From assembly GCA_021927905.1 (NCBI GenBank), contig BLLK01000019.1, forward strand, positions 1,302,001 through 1,366,000: DNA of 64,000 nucleotides, read 5' to 3'. The translations under genes and the position numbers were made by a program. This stretch comes from Chaetoceros tenuissimus. Its lineage: Eukaryota > Bacillariophyta > Thalassiosirophyceae > Chaetocerotales > Chaetocerotaceae. Below, in pieces: positions 47,625-57,704 of this stretch. The notes under the pieces are model-generated. The model had not been told where the DNA came from, did not search any database, and worked only from the letters and a program-made list of their open reading frames with translations. The number at the start of each line of letters is the position of its first letter. The first letter of the stretch is position 1.

Positions 47625-49244
47625 ATGAATATTCTTTTACTTCTCAGAAATGCAACAATAGTTCAATTATGTGGAGCAAGTCTATCTCTTATAGCTTCGA
47701 CGACAATTATTTTAATGGCTACGAAGTGGATCTCTCGTCTCAAATCCTGTTTCACTCGTCAATATGAGGCATTTAAGAGAAGAGGAGGTGAAGTATCTGA
47801 GCTCTCGGAAGAAGGGAATAGTGAAACTAACCGTGATCGCAATGGAAAGAAGAAAGAAAAACAAACTGTTGCCAGTCCTTATAGTCGTTTAATTGTGAGT
47901 CTTTCCATAGCAGATGTGATGCAGTCCTTTTCTATGCTGTTGGGTCCATTTGTACCACCGAAAGGAACATTGCAGTCGCCTTGGGCTATTGGAAACACTG
48001 CTTCGTGTGATGCTGTCGGTATCATAATGTATGCAGGCAACCTTGCTTATCCTCTTTACATATTTGCAATATCTGTTTATTTTTACTGCAGACTTACAAA
48101 GCAAATGACCGAAGATGAGTTTCGTAGCAAAGTGGAGCGCAAACTTCATTTACTATTCTGTACCTTTGTAGCAATCACCAGCTTAGCTGCACTTTTCACT
48201 GAAAGCATCAATACAATTCCATCCGGTAGTCTTTGTCAAATGTAAGTATTTCTTTCTGGAGATTTTCTCTGCGTATATATTTATGTGGCTGTTTCTCATC
48301 CATCTTTTTCCGGTAGAGCATCGATTCCACCTGGATGTCGAGATAATTCAAACTATGAATGTAAAAGGGGACACATGGCCTTTCCCTTTATAATCACTAC
48401 CAATATTGTGTCCATATTTTCAGTCATTGGTGTTATCATTATGATGACAATGATGTGCTTGAAAATTCTTTACCGACAAAAAGTTACATACGGTAGCACT
48501 CAAAACTCGCTTGGTAGTAGCAATCGAAGATCGTCCAACGAATTTACGTCGGAAGATATTCTTGCGCAGCAGCAAGATGAGCAAGGATCTGAAAACAACA
48601 TTTTGCTCCGATGTATTCCGCTCTTGGCAATATTCAAAAATCGCCAACCTGGAGAGACAGATTCAATGTACATTTCAAGGATTAGAGTTGCTGAAATGCT
48701 TACACAGGCTTTACTCTATGTCCTTTCATTCTTTCTAACTTTTGTATTCGCTTGGGTAGCATCTGTTTACTATCTAGCTGGAGGAAGTCCACCATTGTGG
48801 ACATTGTACCCTTTAGCATGGTTCTATTCCTCGGGAGGATTCTTAAATATGCTTGTTTTCACCCGGCCAAAAGTTAAGATTTTGAGAATAAGATATTCAG
48901 ACTTGAGCTGGCTTCGTGCTTTTTACTTGGTAATCAAGGAAGGCGGAGAAGTTCCTGACCTCGAGGATGAATTGAATGAAGAAAATCAGATTGATAGTGA
49001 GCCATGCAACAAACAAGTCGAGGACAAGCTTGAACATGCCTCGTTGGAGCATTTACGTGCTGGCAATTATAGTTCACGATTCACTGGTGAGAATGGATTG
49101 AGAGATAAATCCAACAAGCTTGAAGCTATCAAGGAAGGCGAAGAAGATGATGATTCGCAATCAGATATGGAGAAAGGAAACGAAGACAATAAAGAGTATC
49201 AGAAAAAGTTGGACTACTATACAAGAATTAGAAATCAAAATTAG
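47625..49244 (+). CDS. Seven-transmembrane receptor (GPCR-like)
   Basis: Exons are 47625-48241 and 48317-49244, with a 75 bp intron (GTAAGT...GGTAG). The joined frame is 514 residues. Seven hydrophobic segments: about 15-35, 88-108, 128-152, 172-190, 236-264, 347-371 and 378-398. A Cys before TM3 (TASCDAVG) and Cys in the second outer loop (LCQIASIPPGC) fit the conserved disulfide. Long charged first and third inner loops and an acidic cytosolic tail (DLEDELNEENQ, EGEEDDDSQSD) follow. The overall plan resembles the cAMP-receptor/secretin-like GPCRs found in diatoms. It would sense an external ligand; none can be named. No DRY motif is seen. Confidence 0.78.
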
Positions 49245-49414
49245 AAAGTTTTAACTCTAAGAATGCAATTGAGAAGCATATTTCAAGAGCAATAGCGATG
49301 CAAAGTAGAGATCTTCATTGTATAAAGAGAGACATTTGCATTCTAGATGATGATTAGCGAGGTAAGAAAAGAGACAAGGAAAAGTTGAATGTTATAACTA
49401 ATTCCATAATATAT

Positions 49415-50005
49415 TTATAAGTCTGTATGTTCCAAGCTATCATTCCCCCAACATGCAATTTCAAGGTCTACGTTGTAGTTCTCAGGGTGACGAGATGTAG
49501 CCGCTGCACAAGCAAGTGCATTCATAATTGTGTAGATGGCAAACTTCATAGATTTGCGAAATTCTCCAAATGGAGGAGCTCCAACGATATCAAGCAGTCT
49601 CAAAGTCTGACCATCTGTAGGGAATACCATATCTGGATCTTTACTACTTTTGACATACCAAGAAGAGTTTAGCAAAGATATGGCTCTCATTCCTAGTTCC
49701 ATTTTGATATGCTGATTCACAATATGCCCAGGACTAGAGTAATATGGATCTTCAGATCCTTCACTATCTATCGGAACATTGGCTGTCACTAAACCATACA
49801 CAGTCGATGAAGGATCACCCTTTTTCCTCATACCAAAATGACAACTATCAAGACCTTCTGCCTCCAAGCGTTTAAATCCAATTACATACTCGTAATTATT
49901 TGAAATGTATTCTTTGGTGGTTCCATGTAGGATGGAGAAAAAGAAGTCAATCTCATCACGTTTGCTAAAATCATCAAACCTATTGCCTTTTAATGCATTA
50001 TCCAT
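49415..50005 (-). CDS. Unknown protein, N-terminus probably longer
   Basis: 196 residues from ATG 50005 (MDNALKGNRFDDFSKRDE). No membrane segment or motif is recognised. The frame is open without ATG for another 34 or so codons upstream (IRWTYVEWKNNRHNIQLW then GLAPIASIETANWPADF), and that part looks like protein. A better start, MSKRHDDEIPDG at 50151, is one base out of frame with it. Either one base has been lost near 50115 or there is a tiny unrecognised intron. The region just upstream of 50151 carries a motif repeated at 58.2 kb. Confidence 0.6.
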   Translation of the reverse strand: MDNALKGNRFDDFSKRDEIDFFFSILHGTTKEYISNNYEYVIGFKRLEAEGLDSCHFGMRKKGDPSSTVYGLVTANVPIDSEGSEDPYYSSPGHIVNQHIKMELGMRAISLLNSSWYVKSSKDPDMVFPTDGQTLRLLDIVGAPPFGEFRKSMKFAIYTIMNALACAAATSRHPENYNVDLEIACWGNDSLEHTDL

Positions 50006-50148
50006 GAAATCTGCGGGCCAATTTGCTGTTTCGATGGATGCAATAGGAGCAAGGCCAGATAACCATAACTGTATGTTGTGTCGATTGTTCTTCCATTCTA
50101 CGTATGTCCACCTTATCCGTCAGGTATTTCATCATCATGACGTTTTGA

Positions 50149-50172
50149 CATTGTATATCAAAAGTCATTGGA
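50149..50172 (-). promoter_or_regulatory. TTCCAATGACTTT motif just before an ATG
   Basis: On the minus strand TTCCAATGACTTTTGATATA ends four bases before ATG 50151. The same motif recurs three times at 58220-58380. It could be an initiator-type promoter element. Confidence 0.4.
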
Positions 50173-50245
50173 ACCCTTAAGTACATACACAAAAAAGGAC
50201 ATTTTCATGTCATTGTTAAAAACGAAAAAAAAACTCTCTGTGTAC

Positions 50246-50397
50246 GAACAGCTGCTTTTCTGAGCATTGAAAGGAAGGATTGAATTCATTACAGATTTCA
50301 CTTTTCACAATAATGTACCTTATGCAATTTTAAATCACGAATATCCAAAAAAGTCACAATTTCAAACAGCTGCTTTTCCAAGCATTGAAAGGAAGGA
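50246..50397 (+). repeat. 34 bp direct repeat upstream of the small Cys/His-repeat gene
   Basis: 50246-50279 and 50364-50397 share ACAGCTGCTTTT and AGCATTGAAAGGAAGGA with about three mismatches, 118 bp apart. A local promoter duplication is likely, since a gene starts at 50484. Confidence 0.75.
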
Positions 50398-50483
50398 ATG
50401 CACTGAAAGGATGGAAAGAATCGCTCTACAATTCACTACAACCATCATGTTGTTATTATTTCCTCATAGTGAAATAGCCAGAG

Positions 50484-50768
50484 ATGTCAAACAATAGTCA
50501 GAACAATAGAGACAAAACTAACAGTATTCATAGTCTTTCACTTTGCACCATTGAAGGATGCAATAGAAATGCATTTTTTGATAATTGTAACCATTGTGCA
50601 ATACGTTACATCGGTAGATGTTCATTCCATTCTTGCACTAACATTGCTCGTTACAATAATGGACAACGTTGTTTTAGACATCAAACTGAAAGATGTCATT
50701 TTCCAGGATGCAACAACCCAGCAAACTATGAACACGACACAGTTTGCCATCTTCATCGTAGACTATAG
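50484..50768 (+). CDS. Small protein of three Cys/His repeats
   Basis: 94 residues made of three 25-residue repeats with the plan C-x3-[GS]C-x3-A-x3-[DN]N-x3-C-x2-[HR] (CTIEGCNRNAFFDNCNHC, CSFHSCTNIARYNNGQRC, CHFPGCNNPANYEHDTVC). The same repeat occurs ten times in the 884-residue protein at 51780. The Cys/Cys/Cys/His spacing suggests one zinc per repeat. Similar repeats are known to me from large WRKY19-like zinc-finger proteins of oomycetes and other protists. No signal peptide is seen. Function unknown. Confidence 0.6.
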   Translation: MSNNSQNNRDKTNSIHSLSLCTIEGCNRNAFFDNCNHCAIRYIGRCSFHSCTNIARYNNGQRCFRHQTERCHFPGCNNPANYEHDTVCHLHRRL

Positions 50769-50977
50769 TGAGCGACTTGGTGACTTCATTCATCATCCAA
50801 TAGTAGCAGTAGTTTCATAAACTAAATACAAGTACCAAGAAATAATAAGTAATTGTATGATTATAATTATGAAATAAGTTGAATTACAATCATACTATTG
50901 AAACAGTAAGATCTTTAAGTCGTGTCCAATGTTTCGTCATACATTTCCATCAAAATCAAATGCTTTTCAAAGAATCT

Positions 50978-51391
50978 TTACAAATCTGAAATAAAAGTGA
51001 ACGATGCATTCTTGCACTTCAAATTCTCTTCCTTGTGTTCCTCAAAGCAGTTACGATTGTGTTTGTTAGGGATGCAAAAAAACTTCAAACAAGAATTGCA
51101 TCGAACACTCGCTCTGTTGATAACACGGTATCCCTTGCTATCAAACGAGCTGATGCAGCGGGTATCTTTTTCAACAAAAAAGAGTCCATTCTTGTCGTAT
51201 CCAACTTCGCCTCTCTTTCTCAACATGCATGTTCTTCCACCTACTCTCTTCTTACTCTTGTTCGTGATGACATTCTTCTTCGTCTTCGTTTTCTTCTTCA
51301 CAATCTCTTTACAAACAGTTTTCTTTTGAAGAGGAACCAGAGCCTCCTCTTTGCTATTCTTCAATTGAAGAAGGATGTGTACTGTTTCCAT
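50978..51391 (-). CDS. Cys-rich fragment, piggyBac C-terminal-like
   Basis: 137 residues. A basic N-terminal half is followed by RCNSCLKFFCIPNKHNRNCF and EEHK, which resembles the C-terminal Cys-rich zinc domain of piggyBac-type transposases. The part before it (YDKNGLFFVEKDTR, SSFDSKGYRV) also reads as protein. No catalytic domain lies upstream, so it is a fragment or a domesticated remnant. The overlapping plus-strand frame at 51035 is less protein-like. Uncertain. Confidence 0.4.
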   Translation of the reverse strand: METVHILLQLKNSKEEALVPLQKKTVCKEIVKKKTKTKKNVITNKSKKRVGGRTCMLRKRGEVGYDKNGLFFVEKDTRCISSFDSKGYRVINRASVRCNSCLKFFCIPNKHNRNCFEEHKEENLKCKNASFTFISDL

Positions 51392-51779
51392 GGTATTAGT
51401 AGTGGAATGTTCAGAATCACACTGACTCTAGTTGCAACCGAAGGTCGTGCAAGGAAAGGAAAGAAAGGAAAGGAAGCATGGAATGAATCAGAATTGTATA
51501 CAATTTTTCTGGAACCAACTTCAACTAAAACTCTAATTCTCTCAAAAAGAATCTTCCTTTCCGCTAAAACATGTCCTGTTTCAGACAAAAAATCCTGCAT
51601 ACAGATTTCATTCACGGAGTATCTGACGTGTTACTGTTACACCTCAGAAATTAAGTCACATTTTGGAATGCAATCTGTTCTGTTCTTCAGCATGAAATCT
51701 TTCACTGTGAAAATACACGGAGTTGAAGCAATCATAATAAATACTATTCAACAAAGTATATATTGTAAAAACTTCTACA
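51392..51779. other. Intergenic region
   Basis: Promoter side of the large Cys/His-repeat gene. No feature is recognised apart from AAAGGAAAGAAAGGAAAGGA purine repeats at about 51454-51473. Confidence 0.4.
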
Positions 51780-54434
51780 ATGGGCAATCAAACCTCTACA
51801 GTCAAAGCCACTGTCAAAGTTGAGTCGGAAGATGCTAAACAACCAGACAATGTCTCTCCAAACAAACTCAAACGAGAATCATCATCATTGAATGAATTGG
51901 TATCACCTGCTCATGTGGCCAATCCATCCAGCGAAGAGAATATGCCTGATGAGAGTGAAGATGTTCAGCATCAGAACATACTATCACCTCCAGCTGTTGC
52001 AAGAAGAACTAGAAGCACTGGTTCCATTTCTGGCTCCGAACATCTTGGTACCTCTGATCATATCAATACTGCAGAGTTTCCAGCTGCAATGATACCTTCC
52101 GAGGATGAAGACAATGCCAATGATTCTTCTAGTATTGCTGCTCCAACTGCTCCTGATGATGCATCTCTTTCATCTGCAGTTGCAAATATTGAACCTACAA
52201 GAGATACAACTCAAGAGTCTTCCTCGCCTTCAGAATCTTTGTTGCTTTGTGGTGAAGTTTCTTCTCGTACTCCTCCTCCTGATATTCTCAATACAATGGT
52301 TCACTCGAGACGTTCATGTGTACATGATTGTAATTGTCCTTCGACAAACCAAGATGATTCTATGGCTAATGAGAACGAAGATGATTCTATGGCTAATGAG
52401 AACGAAGATGGGGCTATGGCTGAGAACGAAGACGAGGCTATGGCTAATGAGAACGAAGACCAGGCTATGGCTAATGGCTATGAGGCTATGGCTAATGTTG
52501 ATGAGGCTATGGCTAATGAGAATGACGATACGACTACTACTACTACTACTTCAGGACCAAGAGGTGGTACTCGCTCTACAACTACAAGTAATGAGACAAG
52601 TAATGCAGCTACTATTGAGGCTGAGCCTTCAAGACGCATAACTCGTTCTATGACTCAAGGTTCCAATGAAATGAATCTTGAGACCCTACAGTCCTATATT
52701 GATCCTGTCTATGAAGAGTTCAAAGAGAAGAATTCTATTGTTTCATGTGATGAAATCATTCAAGCTCTAGAATTAGGTTTACAAGAAACACTTGATGAGA
52801 ATCTTAGAAAGGAAGTCGAACAGTACTTGTTGAGTAAAGATGAGTTTATTCTACCACTCTCGTCAAAGAAGAAGAAGAAGACTAAGAAGAACAAGAGGAA
52901 GAGGAAGAAGAAGGCAAGAAAGAGATCAAATCAAACAAAATCTAAAAGAAAGAGAAATGAGAAGAAGTGCCAACACCCATCAGGATGTACCTGTATTGCA
53001 AATTATGACAATAGAACTCGATGCCAAACACATCGTAGTGCCAGATGCCAATATGAAGCAGGATGCAACAGACCTGCGGCGTGTGATAATGCAACTCGAT
53101 GCCAAACACATCGTAGTGCCAGATGCCAATATGAAGCAGGATGCAACAGAGCTGCACATTTTGACAATGGAACTAAGTGCAATTTTCATCGTAGTGCCAG
53201 ATGCCAATATGAAGCAGGATGCAACAGACCTGCGGTGTGTGATAATGCAACTCGATGCCGAACACATCGTAGTGCCAGATGCCAACATGAAGGATGCGAC
53301 AGAGCTGCACATTATGACAATGGAACTCTATGCCATTCTCATCGTAGTGCCAGATGCCAACATGAAGCAGGATGCAACAGAGCTGCACATTTTGACAATG
53401 CAACTCGATGCGAATCGCATCGGAGTGCCAGATGCCAACATGAAGGATGCGACAGAGCTGCGGTGTGTGATAATGCAACTCGATGCCATTCTCATCGGAG
53501 TGCCAGATGCCAACATGAAGGATGCGACAGAGCTGCACATTATGACAATGCAACTCGATGCGATTCTCATCGGAGTGCCAGATGCCAACATGAAGGATGC
53601 GACAGAGCTGCACATTATGACAATGGAACTCTATGCCATTCTCATCGTAGTGCCAGATGCCAACATGAAGGATGCGACAGAGCTGCACATTATGACAATG
53701 GAACTCGATGCTATTCTCATCGTGAAGAAGATCAAATGCTTCAGCAAATGATCCAACGTACTAGGGAGAGATGGCCTTTGAATGTAAGAGAACTAAGAGA
53801 TGTACCAGAGCCAGATGAACTCAGGAGAAGATGGGAACAAGATACAGTAGTGCCTAATGTGCTCATTCTCAGAGCTACAGATGGATTGGTTCACCCTGAA
53901 GCAAGATCCTTCTGTGAAGACAAAAGAAATGTGCCTGGATGCTGGCACGCAACCTATAATCCACCGAATCAAATGAATCCACCGAAGCAACTATTGCAGG
54001 CAGCAAAACTTCATGAGCATGTTATCTCTACCATTCCTCACATTACACGTCAAAAGAAACGAAAGTTGAAGAAGGGAATTTACTTCCATCTTCAATTCAT
54101 TGGGGCTTGTATTTATTTCGCAAGATATCGTCTGACAAGAGCAGAGTTGAATACGGAGGGGTTTTGTTTTTATGTAGCTTTTGCCAAATTTGGTCAAGAT
54201 ATCGACCCTGGTGAGGTATTTCAAATCCCAAGTCCTGACGTAAGATTTGTTGGTTCGTTGATTGGAAAATATTATGACGAAAACATTCCAATTACACCAA
54301 GTAAGTGGTTCAGAGTTACTCTTTGGAGAGGACTGGATGAATTTGATGTTGAGGAAATATGTCCTGATGTTGGGCAAGTAATTCAATACAACGAGGAAGA
54401 CGATAGAATCTTGGGAGGTGGTGTTGAGGAGTGA
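51780..54434 (+). CDS. Large protein with ten Cys/His repeats and N-myristoylation motif
   Basis: 884 residues. It starts MGNQTSTV, which fits the M-G-x-x-x-S myristoylation signal. Residues 190-255 are an acidic MANENED repeat. A very basic Lys/Arg stretch (about 360-395, KKKKKTKKNKRKRKKKARKR) could be a nuclear signal. Residues 397-650 hold ten 25- or 26-residue repeats, CQxE(A)GCxRxAxxDNxTxCxxHRSAR, with Cys/Cys/Cys/His spacing that suggests zinc binding. A unique C-terminal 230-residue domain follows (KLKKGIYFHLQFIGACIYFA; SKWFRVTLWRGLDEFDVEEI) that I do not recognise. A nucleic-acid-binding or regulatory role is inference. The N-terminal lipid signal and the nuclear-type basic run are an odd combination. 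Confidence 0.68.
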   Translation: MGNQTSTVKATVKVESEDAKQPDNVSPNKLKRESSSLNELVSPAHVANPSSEENMPDESEDVQHQNILSPPAVARRTRSTGSISGSEHLGTSDHINTAEFPAAMIPSEDEDNANDSSSIAAPTAPDDASLSSAVANIEPTRDTTQESSSPSESLLLCGEVSSRTPPPDILNTMVHSRRSCVHDCNCPSTNQDDSMANENEDDSMANENEDGAMAENEDEAMANENEDQAMANGYEAMANVDEAMANENDDTTTTTTTSGPRGGTRSTTTSNETSNAATIEAEPSRRITRSMTQGSNEMNLETLQSYIDPVYEEFKEKNSIVSCDEIIQALELGLQETLDENLRKEVEQYLLSKDEFILPLSSKKKKKTKKNKRKRKKKARKRSNQTKSKRKRNEKKCQHPSGCTCIANYDNRTRCQTHRSARCQYEAGCNRPAACDNATRCQTHRSARCQYEAGCNRAAHFDNGTKCNFHRSARCQYEAGCNRPAVCDNATRCRTHRSARCQHEGCDRAAHYDNGTLCHSHRSARCQHEAGCNRAAHFDNATRCESHRSARCQHEGCDRAAVCDNATRCHSHRSARCQHEGCDRAAHYDNATRCDSHRSARCQHEGCDRAAHYDNGTLCHSHRSARCQHEGCDRAAHYDNGTRCYSHREEDQMLQQMIQRTRERWPLNVRELRDVPEPDELRRRWEQDTVVPNVLILRATDGLVHPEARSFCEDKRNVPGCWHATYNPPNQMNPPKQLLQAAKLHEHVISTIPHITRQKKRKLKKGIYFHLQFIGACIYFARYRLTRAELNTEGFCFYVAFAKFGQDIDPGEVFQIPSPDVRFVGSLIGKYYDENIPITPSKWFRVTLWRGLDEFDVEEICPDVGQVIQYNEEDDRILGGGVEE
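52968..53732 (+). repeat. Ten tandem 75/78 bp repeats inside the gene
   Basis: Units encode C-Q-x-E-(A)-G-C...H-R-S-A-R. Five units are 78 bp and five 75 bp. Later units are nearly identical, so expansion is recent. Because the unit length is a multiple of three and units are alike, other frames (for example 52840-53751 plus and 53173-53688 minus) are also open across the array by accident. Confidence 0.9.
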
Positions 54435-55115
54435 AGATGCAGGTGGTGATGAGGAGTGAAGATGGAAGAGTCGAAGAGGAGGAGTAGTCCAAGAGGAAGA
54501 GGGTTGTGGTGGAGGAGGATTAGACTGTGATTGGTATTGCAATTAAGGGGAATTGTAATTACGGAGATCATTGTAGTATTCTAAGATATATATATATATA
54601 ATCAAGCAAATAATCATATTTCATCTATCACAAGTAGCGTTCTTCTTGTTTAAGAGCAACAGTATCCTCGGTTTTAGTTTGAATTGTATAATAATTCAGT
54701 TCCACCTAAATTTCATGTAGCATAAAAGATAAATAAGCATTCGAATCAGTGCATTTATTCTCGTAGCCCTTATTTTATTCCTTTCTCATTACATAGTTTT
54801 CTACAGTGAGAGATGAGTCAAGATATCTACACTTTGCTAACAAACATTCTCGAAATTTTGTAATATTACTTTTCTGACAATTCACAAGATAGCATTTTCA
54901 AGTGAATGTGAAATATATATTATTACATGAGAATAAACACATTTACTTCAAGCGATATTCACTTAATTTGAATTGTTTTTGTGGAGGGAGAAGTAATTTC
55001 TCAATTTCAAGAATAGAAGAAATGAGGAAATTATCGTGCGTTGAAAAGTCATTACAGTTAAAAGAAAAGTTATTTACATAAATTTAGATTAAAAATTAGT
55101 CACATAATGAATTTT
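54435..55115. other. Intergenic spacer
   Basis: Purine-rich GAGGAG-type sequence follows the stop (54440-54525), then an AT dinucleotide run at about 54585-54600. The remainder is AT-rich 3' flank. No gene is seen. Confidence 0.45.
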
Positions 55116-56906
55116 TTAGTCAAGAACAAATGACAGCACCAATTCAATTTTGGAATAATTCGCACGCTTCAATTCAATTTTGTGCTTTGAAAATACACGG
55201 CGCGCCACCATGATTGTATATTTTTCAATTCTCATTTGGGCTTTCAACTTTTCATCTTCAATAGCTCTCAGTTTTATTGTTTTATCGACTTTTTGATCAT
55301 ATAAATCCCAAAATTTTCTTCTCCAAGCCACTATATCAACATTTGTTTTTTCCATCGTCTTATTTTTGCTGGAAAATTCCTTCACATACCAATGGAATAC
55401 AAAATCAGAGTATTTGCAATCTTCATAATACAAAAGAAATTCCAGCATTGCAACACCAATCAGTTTAGTTGCTTCATCTTGGAATAATTGACAAATTGTA
55501 ACGAGCGATCGATTCAACAGAGGCATAATGTCTCTGTGAAACTCAAAAAATCGAGTTACTTCGTCATGTCTTTTCTGTTCATTTTTCTCAGTACTCCAAT
55601 TCCATCTTCTAGTCAGATCAAGAATATGGGAATCTAAACCTGCACATAAATCTGATGCAACACCAGCCTTTTTTACTCCTACCTGTCGGAAAGAACAAAT
55701 TTCCTCGAATGTCATGTCGATTATATTCTCATCAAAGACATATCGAAAGACATACAGTAAGAGAGGTATCGCGACACTGTTTTTATTTCCCAATCCAATT
55801 CCTTTAATCTTCGGGAAAAAATGTAATCTTAATACTTCGCAATCCATACTCTCCGCATCTCTAAAATAGTCGTCTACACACGCAAGCCTACTCAAATTTG
55901 GCACGTAATTTGCTTCTACACTCTCATCACTAGCCCTTGATGTAAGCAACATAAGCATCAATCGACTGAATCTCGTAGAATTGATTAGAATCAATTTTTT
56001 CCAGCATCCAACACATGGTACTCCATCAATTTTGATTTTCCTAATGTAACTTCCAAACGTTTGTTCTCCGTTTGTAAAGTTTGCAAAGTTGTCGATATTT
56101 TTAGCATACTGACACTTGCTACATTTTTCGTTTTCTTTTTCATCATCGACAGTAATCTCATACTCTTCACACTTCTTGCTTAAAATTTTAGATATCTTTT
56201 CACATCTTTCCTTACTACGACCATTCATCCATTTTCTTTTCTTCTCCGGTGTAAATTCGTCCATCCGTTTATCATCTATCGAGAATAGGGCCCATGATTC
56301 CCATTGACTACGTTTTGAAAAGCAAAGATGCTGTTTGTAGAACATGTCACCACGAAATTGACTGAGGCATTTATCTATGTCTTTCACAAAATCAACCTTT
56401 TCTCGATGAGCAGAAATGTGTTTTGTTTCGATTTGTAATTGATCATCATTGTCGAACTCATCAGATTTAATGAATATATTCATTTTTGTTGGCTTTTTTA
56501 TCACTTCTATGTTTTCAGAAGATTTAATGAATCTTCCTTCGATAACTTTCTTTCCATGAACTCGTGCCCAATTGTCTAGGCAAACGATGCATCGAACTGC
56601 AGATAAAAGATCTTCTTTGCTAAGATTTTTATATTGTTTTCCATCTTCTCTCGACTCTTCTTTTTCATCTCTTTCATCTTTTTCATCTCTTGCATCTTCT
56701 TTTTTATCAACCTTTGACTTCGACTTCCATTTCTTTTTTTGGAAATCGTCCCAAACGTCTTCAACTACCTTTCCTGGTAGATTGTTGATAATTATTTCGT
56801 TTCCAGGAACATTTAACATTTCGATGTCTGTTTCGTTGAGAGTGAAGCACCATTTAGGAATTTTGAGATAATCTTCGTAATCCGGTAGTATTGGAATGGG
56901 TTGCAT
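55116..56906 (-). CDS. Basic Cys-containing protein with an endonuclease III-like motif
   Basis: 596 residues from MQPIPILPDYEDYLKIPKWC. An in-frame ATG 40 codons upstream (57026) adds sequence that looks non-coding. Residues 60-105 are Lys/Asp/Glu-rich. A Cys pair block (CSKCQYAKNIDNF ... GVPCVGCWKKLI) suggests a zinc site at about 280-325. At about 425-455, GVKKAGVASDLCAGLDSHI then DLTRRWNW resembles the helix-hairpin-helix/GPD region of endonuclease III (GVGRKTAxxV...VDTHVxRxxxRLG), but the DTH is DSH and no iron-sulfur Cys cluster is seen. It may be a diverged DNA glycosylase fold or only a look-alike. It diverges from the acidic Cys-rich gene at 57177. Confidence 0.5.
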   Translation of the reverse strand: MQPIPILPDYEDYLKIPKWCFTLNETDIEMLNVPGNEIIINNLPGKVVEDVWDDFQKKKWKSKSKVDKKEDARDEKDERDEKEESREDGKQYKNLSKEDLLSAVRCIVCLDNWARVHGKKVIEGRFIKSSENIEVIKKPTKMNIFIKSDEFDNDDQLQIETKHISAHREKVDFVKDIDKCLSQFRGDMFYKQHLCFSKRSQWESWALFSIDDKRMDEFTPEKKRKWMNGRSKERCEKISKILSKKCEEYEITVDDEKENEKCSKCQYAKNIDNFANFTNGEQTFGSYIRKIKIDGVPCVGCWKKLILINSTRFSRLMLMLLTSRASDESVEANYVPNLSRLACVDDYFRDAESMDCEVLRLHFFPKIKGIGLGNKNSVAIPLLLYVFRYVFDENIIDMTFEEICSFRQVGVKKAGVASDLCAGLDSHILDLTRRWNWSTEKNEQKRHDEVTRFFEFHRDIMPLLNRSLVTICQLFQDEATKLIGVAMLEFLLYYEDCKYSDFVFHWYVKEFSSKNKTMEKTNVDIVAWRRKFWDLYDQKVDKTIKLRAIEDEKLKAQMRIEKYTIMVARRVFSKHKIELKRANYSKIELVLSFVLD

Positions 56907-57176
56907 TGTGTCGTTGCTTTTCTTTTGAGTAGTAAAGAATGGAGAATAGAGTAGTAGTACAGATATGTTTTGATGTGTGTCGATCTCACAAGATTTAGAT
57001 ATGTGAAGAAAATTAGCGATCGCCAATCGACCATTTTAGCCATTTTTGTGACAATCAGTCACGAATTTTCTTACTTAACGGCTTTTTTTTGAATTCCTCA
57101 CATAAACCACTATTTTCAACAAACACTCTCTCTTCCACCATCAAAGAATCATAAAAGAAAGAGAGTAGAATTAAAA

Positions 57177-57704
57177 ATGGAAAAGAAATTCAAGACGAAG
57201 GACATTTCAATGAATGAGGAAGTCCTTGTTGATGACCGAAGAGACGGTAGTGAAGCAGGAACTGAAGCAGGAACAGCAAGTGATGCCGAGAGAGATGTGA
57301 GAGATGTGTTTATGTCAAGCGATGAGGAGGAAGAAAATGAGATGATGGTTGAGGAAGAAGAAAGAATGCTACCAGACTTGGCTGTTGTGGAAGCATTGAT
57401 CGGAAGTGGAAGTGCATCCTTGAAGTTTCTTGAGAACTCTTATCTCAATGGGGTAGATTACTGTCCTGATTGTTCTAAAAAAATAATTGGACCAAATTCG
57501 CTTGGTTACAAAATGAACATCACATTGGCTGGATGCATGGGATGTGATGGATTGTATTGTAATATATGCCGCCCAGTATTTACTGTTAATCAATGCGGTG
57601 ATTCATTTTGTGGATCTTGTATTAAAAATACAAAAATTCAATCCGAATACGAAATCAATTCCAACGATGTGAAGTCGTTTTCTCTAATCGAATCCAAGTG
57701 GTAG
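57177..57704 (+). CDS. Small acidic protein with a Cys-rich C-terminal domain
   Basis: 175 residues. The N-terminal half is acidic and disordered (SSDEEEENEMMVEEEERM). The C-terminal half has paired Cys (CPDC; CMGCDGLYCNIC; CGDSFCGSC) that could bind two zinc ions in a RING- or PHD-like way, but there is no His at a ligand position. It lies head to head with the gene at 56906, which also has Cys pairs (271 bp between ATGs). Function unknown. Confidence 0.6.
   Translation: MEKKFKTKDISMNEEVLVDDRRDGSEAGTEAGTASDAERDVRDVFMSSDEEEENEMMVEEEERMLPDLAVVEALIGSGSASLKFLENSYLNGVDYCPDCSKKIIGPNSLGYKMNITLAGCMGCDGLYCNICRPVFTVNQCGDSFCGSCIKNTKIQSEYEINSNDVKSFSLIESKW

Noticed and set aside
51035-51823. A 262-codon plus-strand frame
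   Set aside because: It overlaps the Cys-rich minus-strand fragment and the start of the 884-residue gene, and has no protein-like pattern.
52840-53751. A second 303-codon frame on the plus strand (and minus-strand frames at 53173-53688) across the Cys/His repeats
   Set aside because: The repeat unit has no stop in several frames, so all stay open together. Only the frame from 51780 has a unique start, unique end and kept Cys/His.
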